Origin: Bacteroides_D sp963543925
GTDB lineage: Bacteria > Bacteroidota > Bacteroidia > Bacteroidales > CAJPTX01
Reading direction: 5' to 3'
NCBI GenBank assembly: GCA_963543925.1
Contig: CAUUCP010000002.1
Span: 1 to 64,000, forward strand
Length of the DNA: 64,000 bases
In this document: positions 9,475-18,400 of the stretch, piece by piece
How the letters are laid out: each line of letters opens with the position of its first letter
How positions within the stretch are numbered: the stretch's first letter is position 1
The notes under the pieces: generated by a model
Databases searched by the model: none
Told to the model about the DNA's origin: nothing
What the model saw: the letters and a program-made list of their open reading frames with translations, nothing else
Position numbers and translations under genes: made by a program

Positions 9475-9969
9475 TTACTTTACGTTGCTATTGACACCGT
9501 CCGATACGTACGTTACTTCGACGAACCGTACTTCGCCAGGGAGTAGACCGTTCAAAACCTCGGTATTTCCGAGCTTACGCTTATACACGCAACGAGTAGC
9601 TTGTCCCTTTGCGGTAAAATCATACACGAATGGGTTGAAGGTAATCGTATAATCCGATCCCGACGCCTTTACAGGGAGATCGAGTTCTGCAGCCGAACCC
9701 GTTACCTCGAATCTCTTGACATAGTTATCCGTGGACGTTCCGTAGATTCCCTTGTAAGATGTGCTCACAAGAATCGTAGATTTTACTTTTAGGGTATCAG
9801 CCTTAGCATCCACGACGTCACTCATCACAATCCCAAGACTAAGATAGACCTTAGCGCTACGAGACTCATCCACTTGGGCTTCAGAGCTTACAATCTTGCT
9901 ATCGCAAGAAGTCATAAACATACTAGCCATAGCTGCTAGTACTGCGAAACCGTAGAACAATTTCTTCAT
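9475..9969 (-). CDS. Lipoprotein, 164 aa, function unknown
   Basis: The product starts MKKLFYGFAVLAAMASMFMTSCDSK: a signal peptide with lipobox T-S-C, so Cys22 becomes the lipidated residue. An in-frame ATG 11 codons upstream (10002) lies too close to the predicted promoter to be the start. The mature part is about 140 residues and predicted beta-rich (AKVYLSLGIVMSDV, DYTITFNPFVYDF, EVRFVEVTYVSDG). I do not recognise the family. It sits first in an operon with the outer-membrane barrel gene, behind a promoter with both -33 and -7 elements. Confidence 0.75.
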   Translation of the reverse strand: MKKLFYGFAVLAAMASMFMTSCDSKIVSSEAQVDESRSAKVYLSLGIVMSDVVDAKADTLKVKSTILVSTSYKGIYGTSTDNYVKRFEVTGSAAELDLPVKASGSDYTITFNPFVYDFTAKGQATRCVYKRKLGNTEVLNGLLPGEVRFVEVTYVSDGVNSNVK

Positions 9970-9999
9970 TTCTGTTACTTGTGTTTTATTCTCAACACG

Positions 10000-10030
10000 C
10001 AAAGGTAATGTTAATTTTTTTTTTGAACAA
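10000..10030 (-). promoter_or_regulatory. Promoter of the lipoprotein/barrel operon
   Basis: On the minus strand TTG (10028-10030) is separated by 20 nt from TACCTTTG (10000-10007), matching the Bacteroidetes -33/-7 consensus and spacing. The start codon is 30 bp downstream. Confidence 0.65.
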
Positions 10031-10105
10031 CACGACGCTGCACAACACAGTTAAATCATCTGCTGCGATCGGGATGCGCTGCATGTAGAAATCGGTACAC
10101 TTCGC

Positions 10106-10113
10106 TATCTTTG
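10106..10113 (+). promoter_or_regulatory. Bacteroidetes -7 box upstream of rodA
   Basis: TATCTTTG matches TAnnTTTG. It lies 104 bp before the rodA start, divergent from the lipoprotein promoter. No clear -33 element is seen. Confidence 0.45.
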
Positions 10114-10217
10114 TTGCTGCAAGAGGTGTCAGATTCGAAGCCCACTCGCCCCCTCCCTCATCATCGGTTCTGTCGTATGCACCTCTTTACAGGACTGTAC
10201 AATATTTAGGATTTGTC

Positions 10218-11627
10218 GTGGCAAGAGGGAGTACACTCAATCGGGTAGACTGGGGACTGGTGTTCCTCTACCTCATCTTGGTCATTTTAGGATGGTTAAG
10301 TATCTATGCGTCGGCGTATACCGATGCGCATCCTTCTTTCTTTGACCTTTCGCAACGCTATGGTCAGCAACTCCTTTGGATCTCGGCGGCTTTTGTGCTG
10401 GCAACAGGGATTTTATTGGTTGACCGTCGTCTTTTCTATGCATCTGCGTACATCATTTATGGGGCGTTGCTTTTTATACTCCTTTTGGTTCTATTCATCG
10501 GGGTGGCCAAGCATGGTGCTCGTTCGTGGCTAGACTTTGGATTCTTTAAGATTCAGCCCTCGGAATTCGGGAAATTTGCCACAGCGCTGGCCTTAGCGCG
10601 GTACATGGGGCGTGCTCAGTTCCAACGTCACTCGGTACGAGAGTGGATGCGCGTGGGGCTGATCGTAGGACTGCCAGTGGGGTTAATCCTGTTACAGAAC
10701 GACCTTGGCTCGGCCATCGTGTATTCGACCTTTCTGCTGGTATGTTATCGCGAGGGGATGCGTGGCGAGGTACTCCTCTTCCTTTTTTTCGTTGCAGCCA
10801 TCTTCATCTTCGAACTCCTTTTTGACAAGCTCTATATCCTCCTTGGCTTGCTCACCCTTACCCAGCTCACTTACTACTTTCTTCAACGTCAACCGAAGGC
10901 GCTCTTGCGTTTACTGATATTTCAGCTCCTCTCGTTCGGGGTTGCTTATTTTGCCAATTGGCTCATGGGCTGGGAGTGGGAATGGTACATCCTCTGTTTG
11001 TTTCCAGCGGTGCTCACGATCTTTTACCTTCTGCTGCAAAGCTTTTTGTTGCGTCTTCGCCGTTTGTGGATATTAGGAGGGTTACTTGCCTTTAGTCTCC
11101 TGTGCAGTTTCAGTGTAGACTACGTATTCAACCACATCCTTGATACGCACCACCAGCGACGGATCAATGACCTACTCGGTATAGAGAATGACCCGTTGGG
11201 GTGGGGTTACAATGTCAACCAATCCATGATAGCGATTGGTTCTGGAGGGCTTTGGGGTAAAGGGTTCTTGGAAGGTACGCAAACCAAGTTCAATTTCGTC
11301 CCCGAGCAGAGCACCGACTTCATTTTTTGTACTGTAGGCGAAGAGTGGGGATTTATCGGGACGGCCTTCGTGGTAACCCTATTTATGGTGCTTCTTTACC
11401 GGATCGTCCTTGTAGCCGAGCGACAAAAGGAGCCTTTCCATCGGATTTATGGTTATTCCGTGGCTTCGATCCTCTTTTTTCACATGGCGATAAATCTATC
11501 GATGACCATCGGTTTATTCCCCGTAGTAGGTATCCCACTTCCCTTCTTTAGCTATGGCGGATCGAGTCTATGGGCTTTTACGATGCTCCTTTTTGTCTTG
11601 GTAAAATTCGATATGGACAACAAATAG
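10218..11627 (+). CDS. rodA: Rod-shape peptidoglycan glycosyltransferase RodA
   Basis: A SEDS-family polytopic membrane enzyme that polymerises lipid II into glycan strands with a class B penicillin-binding protein. The 469-aa product starts at GTG (VARGSTLNRVDWGLVF) and has about ten hydrophobic segments. Conserved SEDS features include KHGARSWLDFGFFKIQPSEF, LLQNDLGSAIVY, GWGYNVNQSMIAIGSGG, FVPEQSTDFIF and VGIPLPFFSYGGSS. It is longer than proteobacterial RodA because of an extra hydrophobic central region (about 195-300), as is usual in Bacteroidetes. The mreBCD and PBP2 genes that normally precede it are absent; its upstream neighbour is divergent. A dispersed repeat begins shortly after its stop. 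Confidence 0.93.
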   Translation: MARGSTLNRVDWGLVFLYLILVILGWLSIYASAYTDAHPSFFDLSQRYGQQLLWISAAFVLATGILLVDRRLFYASAYIIYGALLFILLLVLFIGVAKHGARSWLDFGFFKIQPSEFGKFATALALARYMGRAQFQRHSVREWMRVGLIVGLPVGLILLQNDLGSAIVYSTFLLVCYREGMRGEVLLFLFFVAAIFIFELLFDKLYILLGLLTLTQLTYYFLQRQPKALLRLLIFQLLSFGVAYFANWLMGWEWEWYILCLFPAVLTIFYLLLQSFLLRLRRLWILGGLLAFSLLCSFSVDYVFNHILDTHHQRRINDLLGIENDPLGWGYNVNQSMIAIGSGGLWGKGFLEGTQTKFNFVPEQSTDFIFCTVGEEWGFIGTAFVVTLFMVLLYRIVLVAERQKEPFHRIYGYSVASILFFHMAINLSMTIGLFPVVGIPLPFFSYGGSSLWAFTMLLFVLVKFDMDNK

Positions 11628-11659
11628 CCCATCACGTGTATATGGGGGTATGGGGGAAA

Positions 11660-11842
11660 GGAGTGCTCTAGGAAGTGTGTAAACACCGTGTGTACCTTCA
11701 GCGGGAGTATATAGGGAGTATAGAGGGTATACCCCTAGCATGCCTTGTTTGTGGGATAAGGAATTAAGGAAAATATAAAGCGAGATTTCCCCGTTTTTCT
11801 CCCCAGTTGCTGTGATACCTAGGCACTTTTTTAGGACAGTAT
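11660..11842 (+). repeat. Dispersed intergenic repeat, copy 1
   Basis: Shares several blocks with copy 2 (27236-27634) and copy 3 (51529-51800, inverted): GTGTGTAAA near the left end, CTAGCATGCCTTGTTT, GGAATTAAGGAAAATATAAA, CCGTTTTTCTCCCCAGTTGC, and the terminal ACTTTTTTAGGACAGTAT. It is shorter than the other copies, lacking the AATATGGGC block and most of the GTGTAGAGTAC array. It ends four bases before the stop codon of the adjoining AAA-ATPase gene. It is non-coding. Confidence 0.7.
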
Positions 11843-11846
11843 TTTT

Positions 11847-13484
11847 CTACGATCGCTCCTGTGGGGTGAGTACCTCTTCCGCCCACTCGCCTACGTTTCT
11901 TGTCTTTTCGTCAAAGCTGACGCCCACCAGATGGATGGGACGCTTCGTCTTGCTGAACTTTGCCAAGTAACCGCTCTCCTTGAGCTGGGTGATAGCCTCC
12001 TGTGGCGTACCTGCAGTCATTACCTTGAACTCGAAAAGGTAGACACGTTTGCGCGTTGTAATCACCATATCTACACGCCCCGTCGCACAAATCACCTCCG
12101 TCTGTACCTGCATATCAAGGACATAGAATAGAGCATAGAGAACGGACTGATAGTAATATTCTCGTAGCGGGCGTCCCTCCTCACCACTGGGGATATTCCC
12201 GTAATAAATCCCAGCGAGTACCTTTTTTACCCATAAGATCACTTCAGATAAATCCCCTGAGAGAAGGGCGCGATTGATTGACCCTATAGACTTGGAAATC
12301 AACGATTCATCCCCTGAGGTGTAAAACGGCAAAAGGCACTTTAAGAAACCTTGTTGTACCTCCTCATTAGGGAAGCCGAGGATGAAGTGGTCAAGTTGAG
12401 GCAGGTACTTCTTAATCGTCAGGTAGCCAGAATGAAACAACAACGGAATCGTATCCTGCGTGCCGTAACGGAAGTTCTGTAAGGACGAGCTGTCCATTTC
12501 CACGTCATCATCGAGGTCTGGGATAGGGTAAGTATTATGCAGCAGTGCTTTAACGAGGTACTCTGGCGTAGCGCTTTCGAACCAGTAATAATCGTAAGTA
12601 CTTGTTACCAAGACCTTAAGAAGACTAAAGGGGTTATAGACATTCTCTCCCTTACGAGAAAAACAATAACCGTCATACTCTTTCTTGAGTCGTTGACGTG
12701 TCGCTTTTACAGTGGTATTTTCTGCTAGGGCTAGTTTCTCTATCTCGGGCATAAAGTAGTCGGTAAGTTCTTGCTCGGTAAAGCCGCAGATAGCATCGTA
12801 ATTATCCAAGAGCGAGACATCCATCAGGTTGTTAGCCCCGCTAAAGAGGTTCATCCTACTGAACTTGGTGATGCCCGTCAGGAAGGCAAAGCGGATGTAG
12901 CGGTCGCAGTGCTTGAGTACCTCGTAGAATGCGCGAAGGAGCAAGCGGTTGGCTTCGTTGAGCTCGGGGTCTTCTAGGGTGAGCAGGAGGGGTTTGTCAT
13001 ACTCGTCGATGAGGATAACGACCTGCTTTCCAGTCTGTTCGTAGATGGTTTCTATGAGGTAAATAAGTCGCTCTTCGGGAGCATCCTCATCACTTACGAC
13101 TTGGTATCTCTTTTCTAGCTTCTCGAGTTGCTTTAAAAGGCGGTTGGGTAATGTTTCTCGGGTTACATAGTCCCTCGCATTCAGGTCGAAGTAGAGCACG
13201 GGACTTGCCTCCCACGGCTCGCGTTGTTGCCTGCAGGCGATTTCCTCCTCGTGGTCTGCGATATAGAGCCCCTCAAAGAGCTCCTTCCGTCCTTCGAAAT
13301 AGGCTTGGAGGGTAGACAGGAAGAGGCTCTTTCCAAAACGGTGGGGGCGGCTGAGGAAAAACGACTTAGAGCCGACACTCATACATTTCACTATGTAGTG
13401 AGTCTTGTCTACATAGATCATCCGATTCCTTCGGATATCTTCAAAGGTTTGAACCCCCACGGGTAGCAGACGCTGTTCTGTCAT
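11847..13484 (-). CDS. AAA-ATPase / PD-(D/E)XK nuclease-like protein, copy 1
   Basis: 545 aa. The N-terminal AAA-ATPase_like domain has the Walker-A variant SRPHRFGKSLFLSTL (about 44-58) and Walker B VVILIDEYDKPLL (about 154-166). The C-terminal PDDEXK_9 (DUF1703-type) domain has GRVDMVITTRKRVYLFEFKV near residues 475-495, with D and E-F-K as candidate nuclease residues. The family is often multicopy in Bacteroidales and its role is not established. The start is fixed by AAGGAG just before ATG and a TATCTTTG box 20 bp further up. The last half is identical by eye to copy 2 over 11953-12836, while the N-terminus differs and the middle (DLNARDYVTRETLPNRLL) matches copy 3. The dispersed repeat motif begins right after the stop codon. 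Confidence 0.85.
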   Translation of the reverse strand: MTEQRLLPVGVQTFEDIRRNRMIYVDKTHYIVKCMSVGSKSFFLSRPHRFGKSLFLSTLQAYFEGRKELFEGLYIADHEEEIACRQQREPWEASPVLYFDLNARDYVTRETLPNRLLKQLEKLEKRYQVVSDEDAPEERLIYLIETIYEQTGKQVVILIDEYDKPLLLTLEDPELNEANRLLLRAFYEVLKHCDRYIRFAFLTGITKFSRMNLFSGANNLMDVSLLDNYDAICGFTEQELTDYFMPEIEKLALAENTTVKATRQRLKKEYDGYCFSRKGENVYNPFSLLKVLVTSTYDYYWFESATPEYLVKALLHNTYPIPDLDDDVEMDSSSLQNFRYGTQDTIPLLFHSGYLTIKKYLPQLDHFILGFPNEEVQQGFLKCLLPFYTSGDESLISKSIGSINRALLSGDLSEVILWVKKVLAGIYYGNIPSGEEGRPLREYYYQSVLYALFYVLDMQVQTEVICATGRVDMVITTRKRVYLFEFKVMTAGTPQEAITQLKESGYLAKFSKTKRPIHLVGVSFDEKTRNVGEWAEEVLTPQERS

Positions 13485-13504
13485 CTCCTTGTTATTGATT
13501 TGTA

Positions 13505-13512
13505 CAAAGATA
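13505..13512 (-). promoter_or_regulatory. -7 box of AAA-ATPase copy 1
   Basis: TATCTTTG followed by TACAAA on the minus strand, 20 bp before the ATG. The same TA(T/C)CTTTGTACAAA block precedes copies 2 and 3, so the promoter was duplicated with the gene. Confidence 0.6.
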
Positions 13513-13576
13513 GGAAAAAGAACACCTATCTACTGAGGCTAGCGACGCTCGAGGCAGTAAGAAGCGCAGAGAGGGT

Positions 13577-15199
13577 TTACTGATTTATGACCTCCTCCGC
13601 CCACTCGCCTACGTTCCTCGTCTTCTCGTCAAAGCTGACGCCCACCAGATGCACGGAACGTTTCGTCTTACTGAACTTTGCCAAGTAACCGCTCTCCTTG
13701 AGCTGGGTGATAGCCTCCTGTGGCGTACCTGCAGTCATTACCTTGAACTCGAAAAGGTAGACACGTTTGCGCGTTGTAATCACCATATCTACACGCCCCG
13801 TCGCACAAATCACCTCCGTCTGTACCTGCATATCAAGGACATAGAATAGAGCATAGAGAACGGACTGATAGTAATATTCTCGTAGCGGGCGTCCCTCCTC
13901 ACCACTGGGGATATTCCCGTAATAAATCCCAGCGAGTACCTTTTTTACCCATAAGATCACTTCAGATAAATCCCCTGAGAGAAGGGCGCGATTGATTGAC
14001 CCTATAGACTTGGAAATCAACGATTCATCCCCTGAGGTGTAAAACGGCAAAAGGCACTTTAAGAAACCTTGTTGTACCTCCTCATTAGGGAAGCCGAGGA
14101 TGAAGTGGTCAAGTTGAGGCAGGTACTTCTTAATCGTCAGGTAGCCAGAATGAAACAACAACGGAATCGTATCCTGCGTGCCGTAACGGAAGTTCTGTAA
14201 GGACGAGCTGTCCATTTCCACGTCATCATCGAGGTCTGGGATAGGGTAAGTATTATGCAGCAGTGCTTTAACGAGGTACTCTGGCGTAGCGCTTTCGAAC
14301 CAGTAATAATCGTAAGTACTTGTTACCAAGACCTTAAGAAGACTAAAGGGGTTATAGACATTCTCTCCCTTACGAGAAAAACAATAACCGTCATACTCTT
14401 TCTTGAGTCGTTGACGTGTCGCTTTTACAGTGGTATTTTCTGCTAGGGCTAGTTTCTCTATCTCGGGCATAAAGTAGTCGGTAAGTTCTTGCTCGGTAAA
14501 GCCGCAGATAGCATCGTAATTATCCAAGAGCGAGACATCCATCAGGTTGTTAGCTCCGCTAAAGAGGTTCATCCTACTGAACTGGGTGATGCCCGTTAGG
14601 AAGGCAAAGCGGATATAGCGGTCGCAGTTCTTGAGTATCTCGTAGAAGGCGCGGAGGAGCAAGCGGTTGGCTTCGTTCAACTTTGGGTCTTCTAGGGTGA
14701 GTAGGAGCGGCTTGTCATACTCGTCTATTAGGATAACGATCTGTTTACCTGTATTTTCGTAGACACTTTCGATCACATTATTGAATCGTCCAGGGAAGGT
14801 TCTTGCGACGCCCTCACTACCGTAACGTCTTTCCATCGCAGTGAGCTGCCGATCTAGCAAATTCTCCAAGGCAGTATTATCTGTAAACCGCTCAGCGTTC
14901 ATATTGAAGTAGAGCACGGGACTCGCCTCCCACGGCTCGCGTTGTTGCCAGCGGGCGATCTCTTCTTCGCGCTCTGCGATGTAGAGCCCCTCAAAGAGCT
15001 CCTTTTTTCCTTCAAAGTAAGCTTGTAGCGTCGAGAGGAAGAGGCTCTTACCGAAACGGTGGGGGCGGCTAAGGAAGAAGCACTCACCCAGAAGCAAAAG
15101 CTTCTCTATGTATTGAGTTTTATCTACGTAGACACTCCCTTTATTCCGTAGCTTCTCGAATGTCTGTCCAGTGATGGGTAAGTTGCGCGGTGGGGTCAT
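13577..15199 (-). CDS. AAA-ATPase / PD-(D/E)XK nuclease-like protein, copy 2
   Basis: 540 aa, tandem to copy 1 in the same orientation. ATG at 15199 (MTPPRNLPITGQTFEKL) follows a GAGGAAG Shine-Dalgarno-like stretch; an upstream in-frame TTG at 15226 overlaps the predicted -7 box and is unlikely. It has the same domain plan: RPHRFGKS, VILIDEYDKPLL, then GRVDMVI and LFEFKV. Residues before the Walker A (NLPITGQTFEKLRNKGSVYVD) match copy 3, but the middle (NMNAERFTDNTALENLLDRQL) is unique among the three. From about residue 270 onward it is practically identical to both. The product ends EWAEEVINQ instead of the LTPQE ending of copies 1 and 3. Biological role unknown. Confidence 0.85.
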   Translation of the reverse strand: MTPPRNLPITGQTFEKLRNKGSVYVDKTQYIEKLLLLGECFFLSRPHRFGKSLFLSTLQAYFEGKKELFEGLYIAEREEEIARWQQREPWEASPVLYFNMNAERFTDNTALENLLDRQLTAMERRYGSEGVARTFPGRFNNVIESVYENTGKQIVILIDEYDKPLLLTLEDPKLNEANRLLLRAFYEILKNCDRYIRFAFLTGITQFSRMNLFSGANNLMDVSLLDNYDAICGFTEQELTDYFMPEIEKLALAENTTVKATRQRLKKEYDGYCFSRKGENVYNPFSLLKVLVTSTYDYYWFESATPEYLVKALLHNTYPIPDLDDDVEMDSSSLQNFRYGTQDTIPLLFHSGYLTIKKYLPQLDHFILGFPNEEVQQGFLKCLLPFYTSGDESLISKSIGSINRALLSGDLSEVILWVKKVLAGIYYGNIPSGEEGRPLREYYYQSVLYALFYVLDMQVQTEVICATGRVDMVITTRKRVYLFEFKVMTAGTPQEAITQLKESGYLAKFSKTKRSVHLVGVSFDEKTRNVGEWAEEVINQ

Positions 15200-15223
15200 C
15201 TTTGCTTCCTCAATTTGTTTGTA

Positions 15224-15231
15224 CAAAGATA
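15224..15231 (-). promoter_or_regulatory. -7 box of AAA-ATPase copy 2
   Basis: TATCTTTG followed by TACAAA on the minus strand, 24 bp before the chosen ATG, equivalent to the boxes of the other two copies. Confidence 0.6.
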
Positions 15232-15357
15232 CAATCCTAACGCCTTTCCGTCACCCTGCAGGACTCGTTACGGGAATCACTGGTACGTACCCCATTTCAG
15301 TGGTTAGAAAGAAGCACTTATACACACGATGACCATTATACACGATTACCGATAGTA

Positions 15358-15396
15358 CAAAAAAAGAGGATGCTTCGCTTATCGCGAAACACCCTC
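15358..15396 (-). terminator. Terminator of the large BspA/Big2 gene
   Basis: On the minus strand GAGGGTGTTTCGC pairs with GCGAAGCATCCTC (two mismatches) and is followed by seven T. It lies 31 bp after the stop codon at 15428. I see no gene in the remainder of 15232-15427. Confidence 0.8.
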
Positions 15397-15427
15397 TTCT
15401 TCTCAAGAAAGAGAACGTATTTTCAAA

Positions 15428-18400
15428 CTAACGCTTCACTACACGTACAGTACGTGCCACACCACTCGGCATCTGGAGCTGCAAGAGATAAAGCCCTGCT
15501 GGTAGATCCGCGGTAGACAGTACCGTTACCGCCCCCGATAACTCACCCGCACGTACCACAATTCCCGTTGTACTGAGGAGTGTATAACGACCCTCCGTAA
15601 CACCGTCGTGAAGTACGCGCAACTGTGTGCTGAACGGATTCGGCGCAACCTCTACCTGTGCTAAGAGAGCTTCCTCTACAGAATTTACCCTGTCGTCGAC
15701 CACTGTCACAGTCACCGTAAGTTCTTTGTTTATACGGGTATCCTTGATGGTAATGCTCGTTTCTCCGAGGCTTACCCCAGTTACCATACCATTATTCACC
15801 GTGCAAATACCTTCATCAGCCGAGCTCCATTCGATATGCGACATATCAGCATCTTCAGGAGTAAGCTTTAGGTCGATATTGGTCTTATAACCAACTACCA
15901 CAAAGATTGAAGAGGTCTCCAGAGTAAAGTCCTCTAGCGGCTTCTTATTTCCGTTTTCACCTCCATTATTCCCATTTGCCGACTGCACCGTTACAGGGAT
16001 TTCTACGCTATTTCCATTAGCATCCTTTACGGTAATCTTCGTTTCTCCAGTCTTGACACCCGTCACGACGCCGTTCTTGACGGTGGCTACGCTCTCGTCC
16101 TCCGAGGTCCATTCGAGCTTACTCGTATCGCCATTGGCGGGTGTGAGCTTCAGGTTCACTAGGGTTTGATTTCCCTCTACGACGACTACAGGCTTATCTG
16201 GCTTGTCAAAGGAAGTGAGCGCTGGCTTAGATGGGTCGGTAGCCGACTCTTCTACCACCTTCACTTTGACGGTACCCGAGGTTCCGTTCTTGGCAGTAAT
16301 CGTAATGTCAACCGATCCTACAGCAACCCCTGTCACGAAACCCTTTTTGTTCACCGTAGCCACGGCTTCGTCAGCCGACGACCAAGCGAGGGTTTCTGGC
16401 GAAGCTGCAGCAGGTTCTACGCCCGTGAGCTCGATCAATGTCGTAGCACCCTTGAAAACTGTAATCGCCGTAGGCGCTTGGAAAGCAGTGATGTCTACCA
16501 ACTCGGTCTCGGACTCTAGAGCATTCACGATCACCGTTTCTTCATGCGAGGGGCTTGATACCTTGATAGTATAAGAACCTCTTTCCTTAGGAGTCACCAC
16601 CCCAGAGTTATCCACAGGACACTTCGTTTCATCGGAAGTTTTCCACGTGAGCTTACGGATATCGAACAGTTCATGATCTACACCCGTGATAGTAATCACA
16701 CCCGTAGAATTGACCAATACCGAGATAGTACTCTGCTTAACACCGAAAGTCTCCGGAGCTGGTAAGATACGCTTGACAGGAGTCACCTTAATCTTCGTAG
16801 TAAATGTCTTCTTTGGGTCCGTATTTTCGAGTGTTCCCATCACCTCAATGGGCTCTGTGGTGAGCGCCAAGCCACGAACAAGGGCATAGCCATACTTGTC
16901 AGGGTGAGGTTGGATGGAGACAAGCTTTGCATCCCCTGAGAGGAAGGAAAGGGTGAGGTTATTGGCTGTTGGAGGATTGTACTTCAACTTAAGATCGATC
17001 GTAGCCCCCTGTTCTACCTCGTACATTGGTTCTTCGAAGGCGATATCCCCAGTGAGTTCATTGAGCTCCTCTACCACGATAGTACATTCGCTCATGAGCG
17101 ACGGCTTGTTTTTAAGGTAGACACGAATCTTAGCCTCCCCGACTTCCTTGCCTTTTACGGTACGTTTGAGGACATCGAACTCAATCTTATCGGCACCGCT
17201 GATCACACTCCAAGCGATCTCCTTGTCCGTTGCATGCTCTGGCTCTACCTGTGGGGCAAAGGTATAGGTAGCACCCTTACCCAACTTCAGATTCTTGATG
17301 AGCGTTACGCCCGTAGTGGTGACACGTGGGAGCACCTTAATCTTACATACCTTCCGTACGGTCTCGTTGGATACGAGCTTAACCGTAATCTCAGCATCCC
17401 CAGCCTCTATTGCTTTATACGATCCGTCGTCGGAGACCTGTACAATCTTCGAATCGCTGGTTTCCCAAACTACCAGCCTATCGGTAGCACCTTCTGGTTT
17501 ATAGCCCAAGATCAACTTTCCGGTCTGCCCTGGTAGAAGCTCGCGACTCGCATCGATTTCGAGTTCCTTGGTTTCTATTTTCGCTACCACGCGCACAAGA
17601 CAGTCTTTCCATACGTTGGCTCCCCCCTGCGCAATAACCTTGACCCGTACAGGAGTCTGAGAGATCGTCTTGCCCACGAGACGATTATTTTCATCGACCT
17701 CTATAATACTAGTATTCTCAGACTCGAACTGCACACGTTTGTCCGTTGCATTGCTAGGTTCCAATTTATAGGGGATCGTCGCAGGCGTATTGTCAGGAAT
17801 TTCAAAGACGTGGTCTTCTGACGGACGTGTAATAATCACGCTAGTCACAGGGACAGCCTTTACGGTGACCTTCACTAGACGGAAGACATTACGATCTACG
17901 ACGGAGGTTGCGCGTAAGGTAGCCTCACCCTCTTTCACGCCTTTTACGTTCCCCTCCTTATCTACAGAGAGGATTTCTGGCTTCGAACTCCACCACTCGA
18001 GGTCTTTATTCTGGGCATCCTGTGGAGTCACGATCGGCTGGATATGTCGTTCTTCATTCACATTGATGGTAAATGGTTCCATCGAAATGTGTGTAGGAAC
18101 AATCGTCTTCTTATAGATGATGTGCACGAGACACCGCGAGGTTACTGCTGGTTTCTCTGCATGCTGGACGATAACCTCTTCTATGAACCCTCCGTAGTTA
18201 GGATCATTATCATCCACCACCTCAATCTCGCCCGTATCTTCGTTAAGGACTTTAATACGCGTCGATTTCGTCGACCACTTCACACTCTTGTTCGTCGTAT
18301 ATTCAGGTTTGAATACGACCCCGAGCTTATAGGTAGTCCCTGGCTTAAGTGAGATCTCACTAGGCGTAGCCTCTATTTCTTGAGGATCTACCTTCACAAC

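Noticed and set aside
11847..15199. The AAA-ATPase genes as transposases of the dispersed repeat
   Set aside because: They have AAA ATPase and PD-(D/E)XK motifs, lack DDE or recombinase motifs, and repeat copies 2 and 3 are not next to such a gene.
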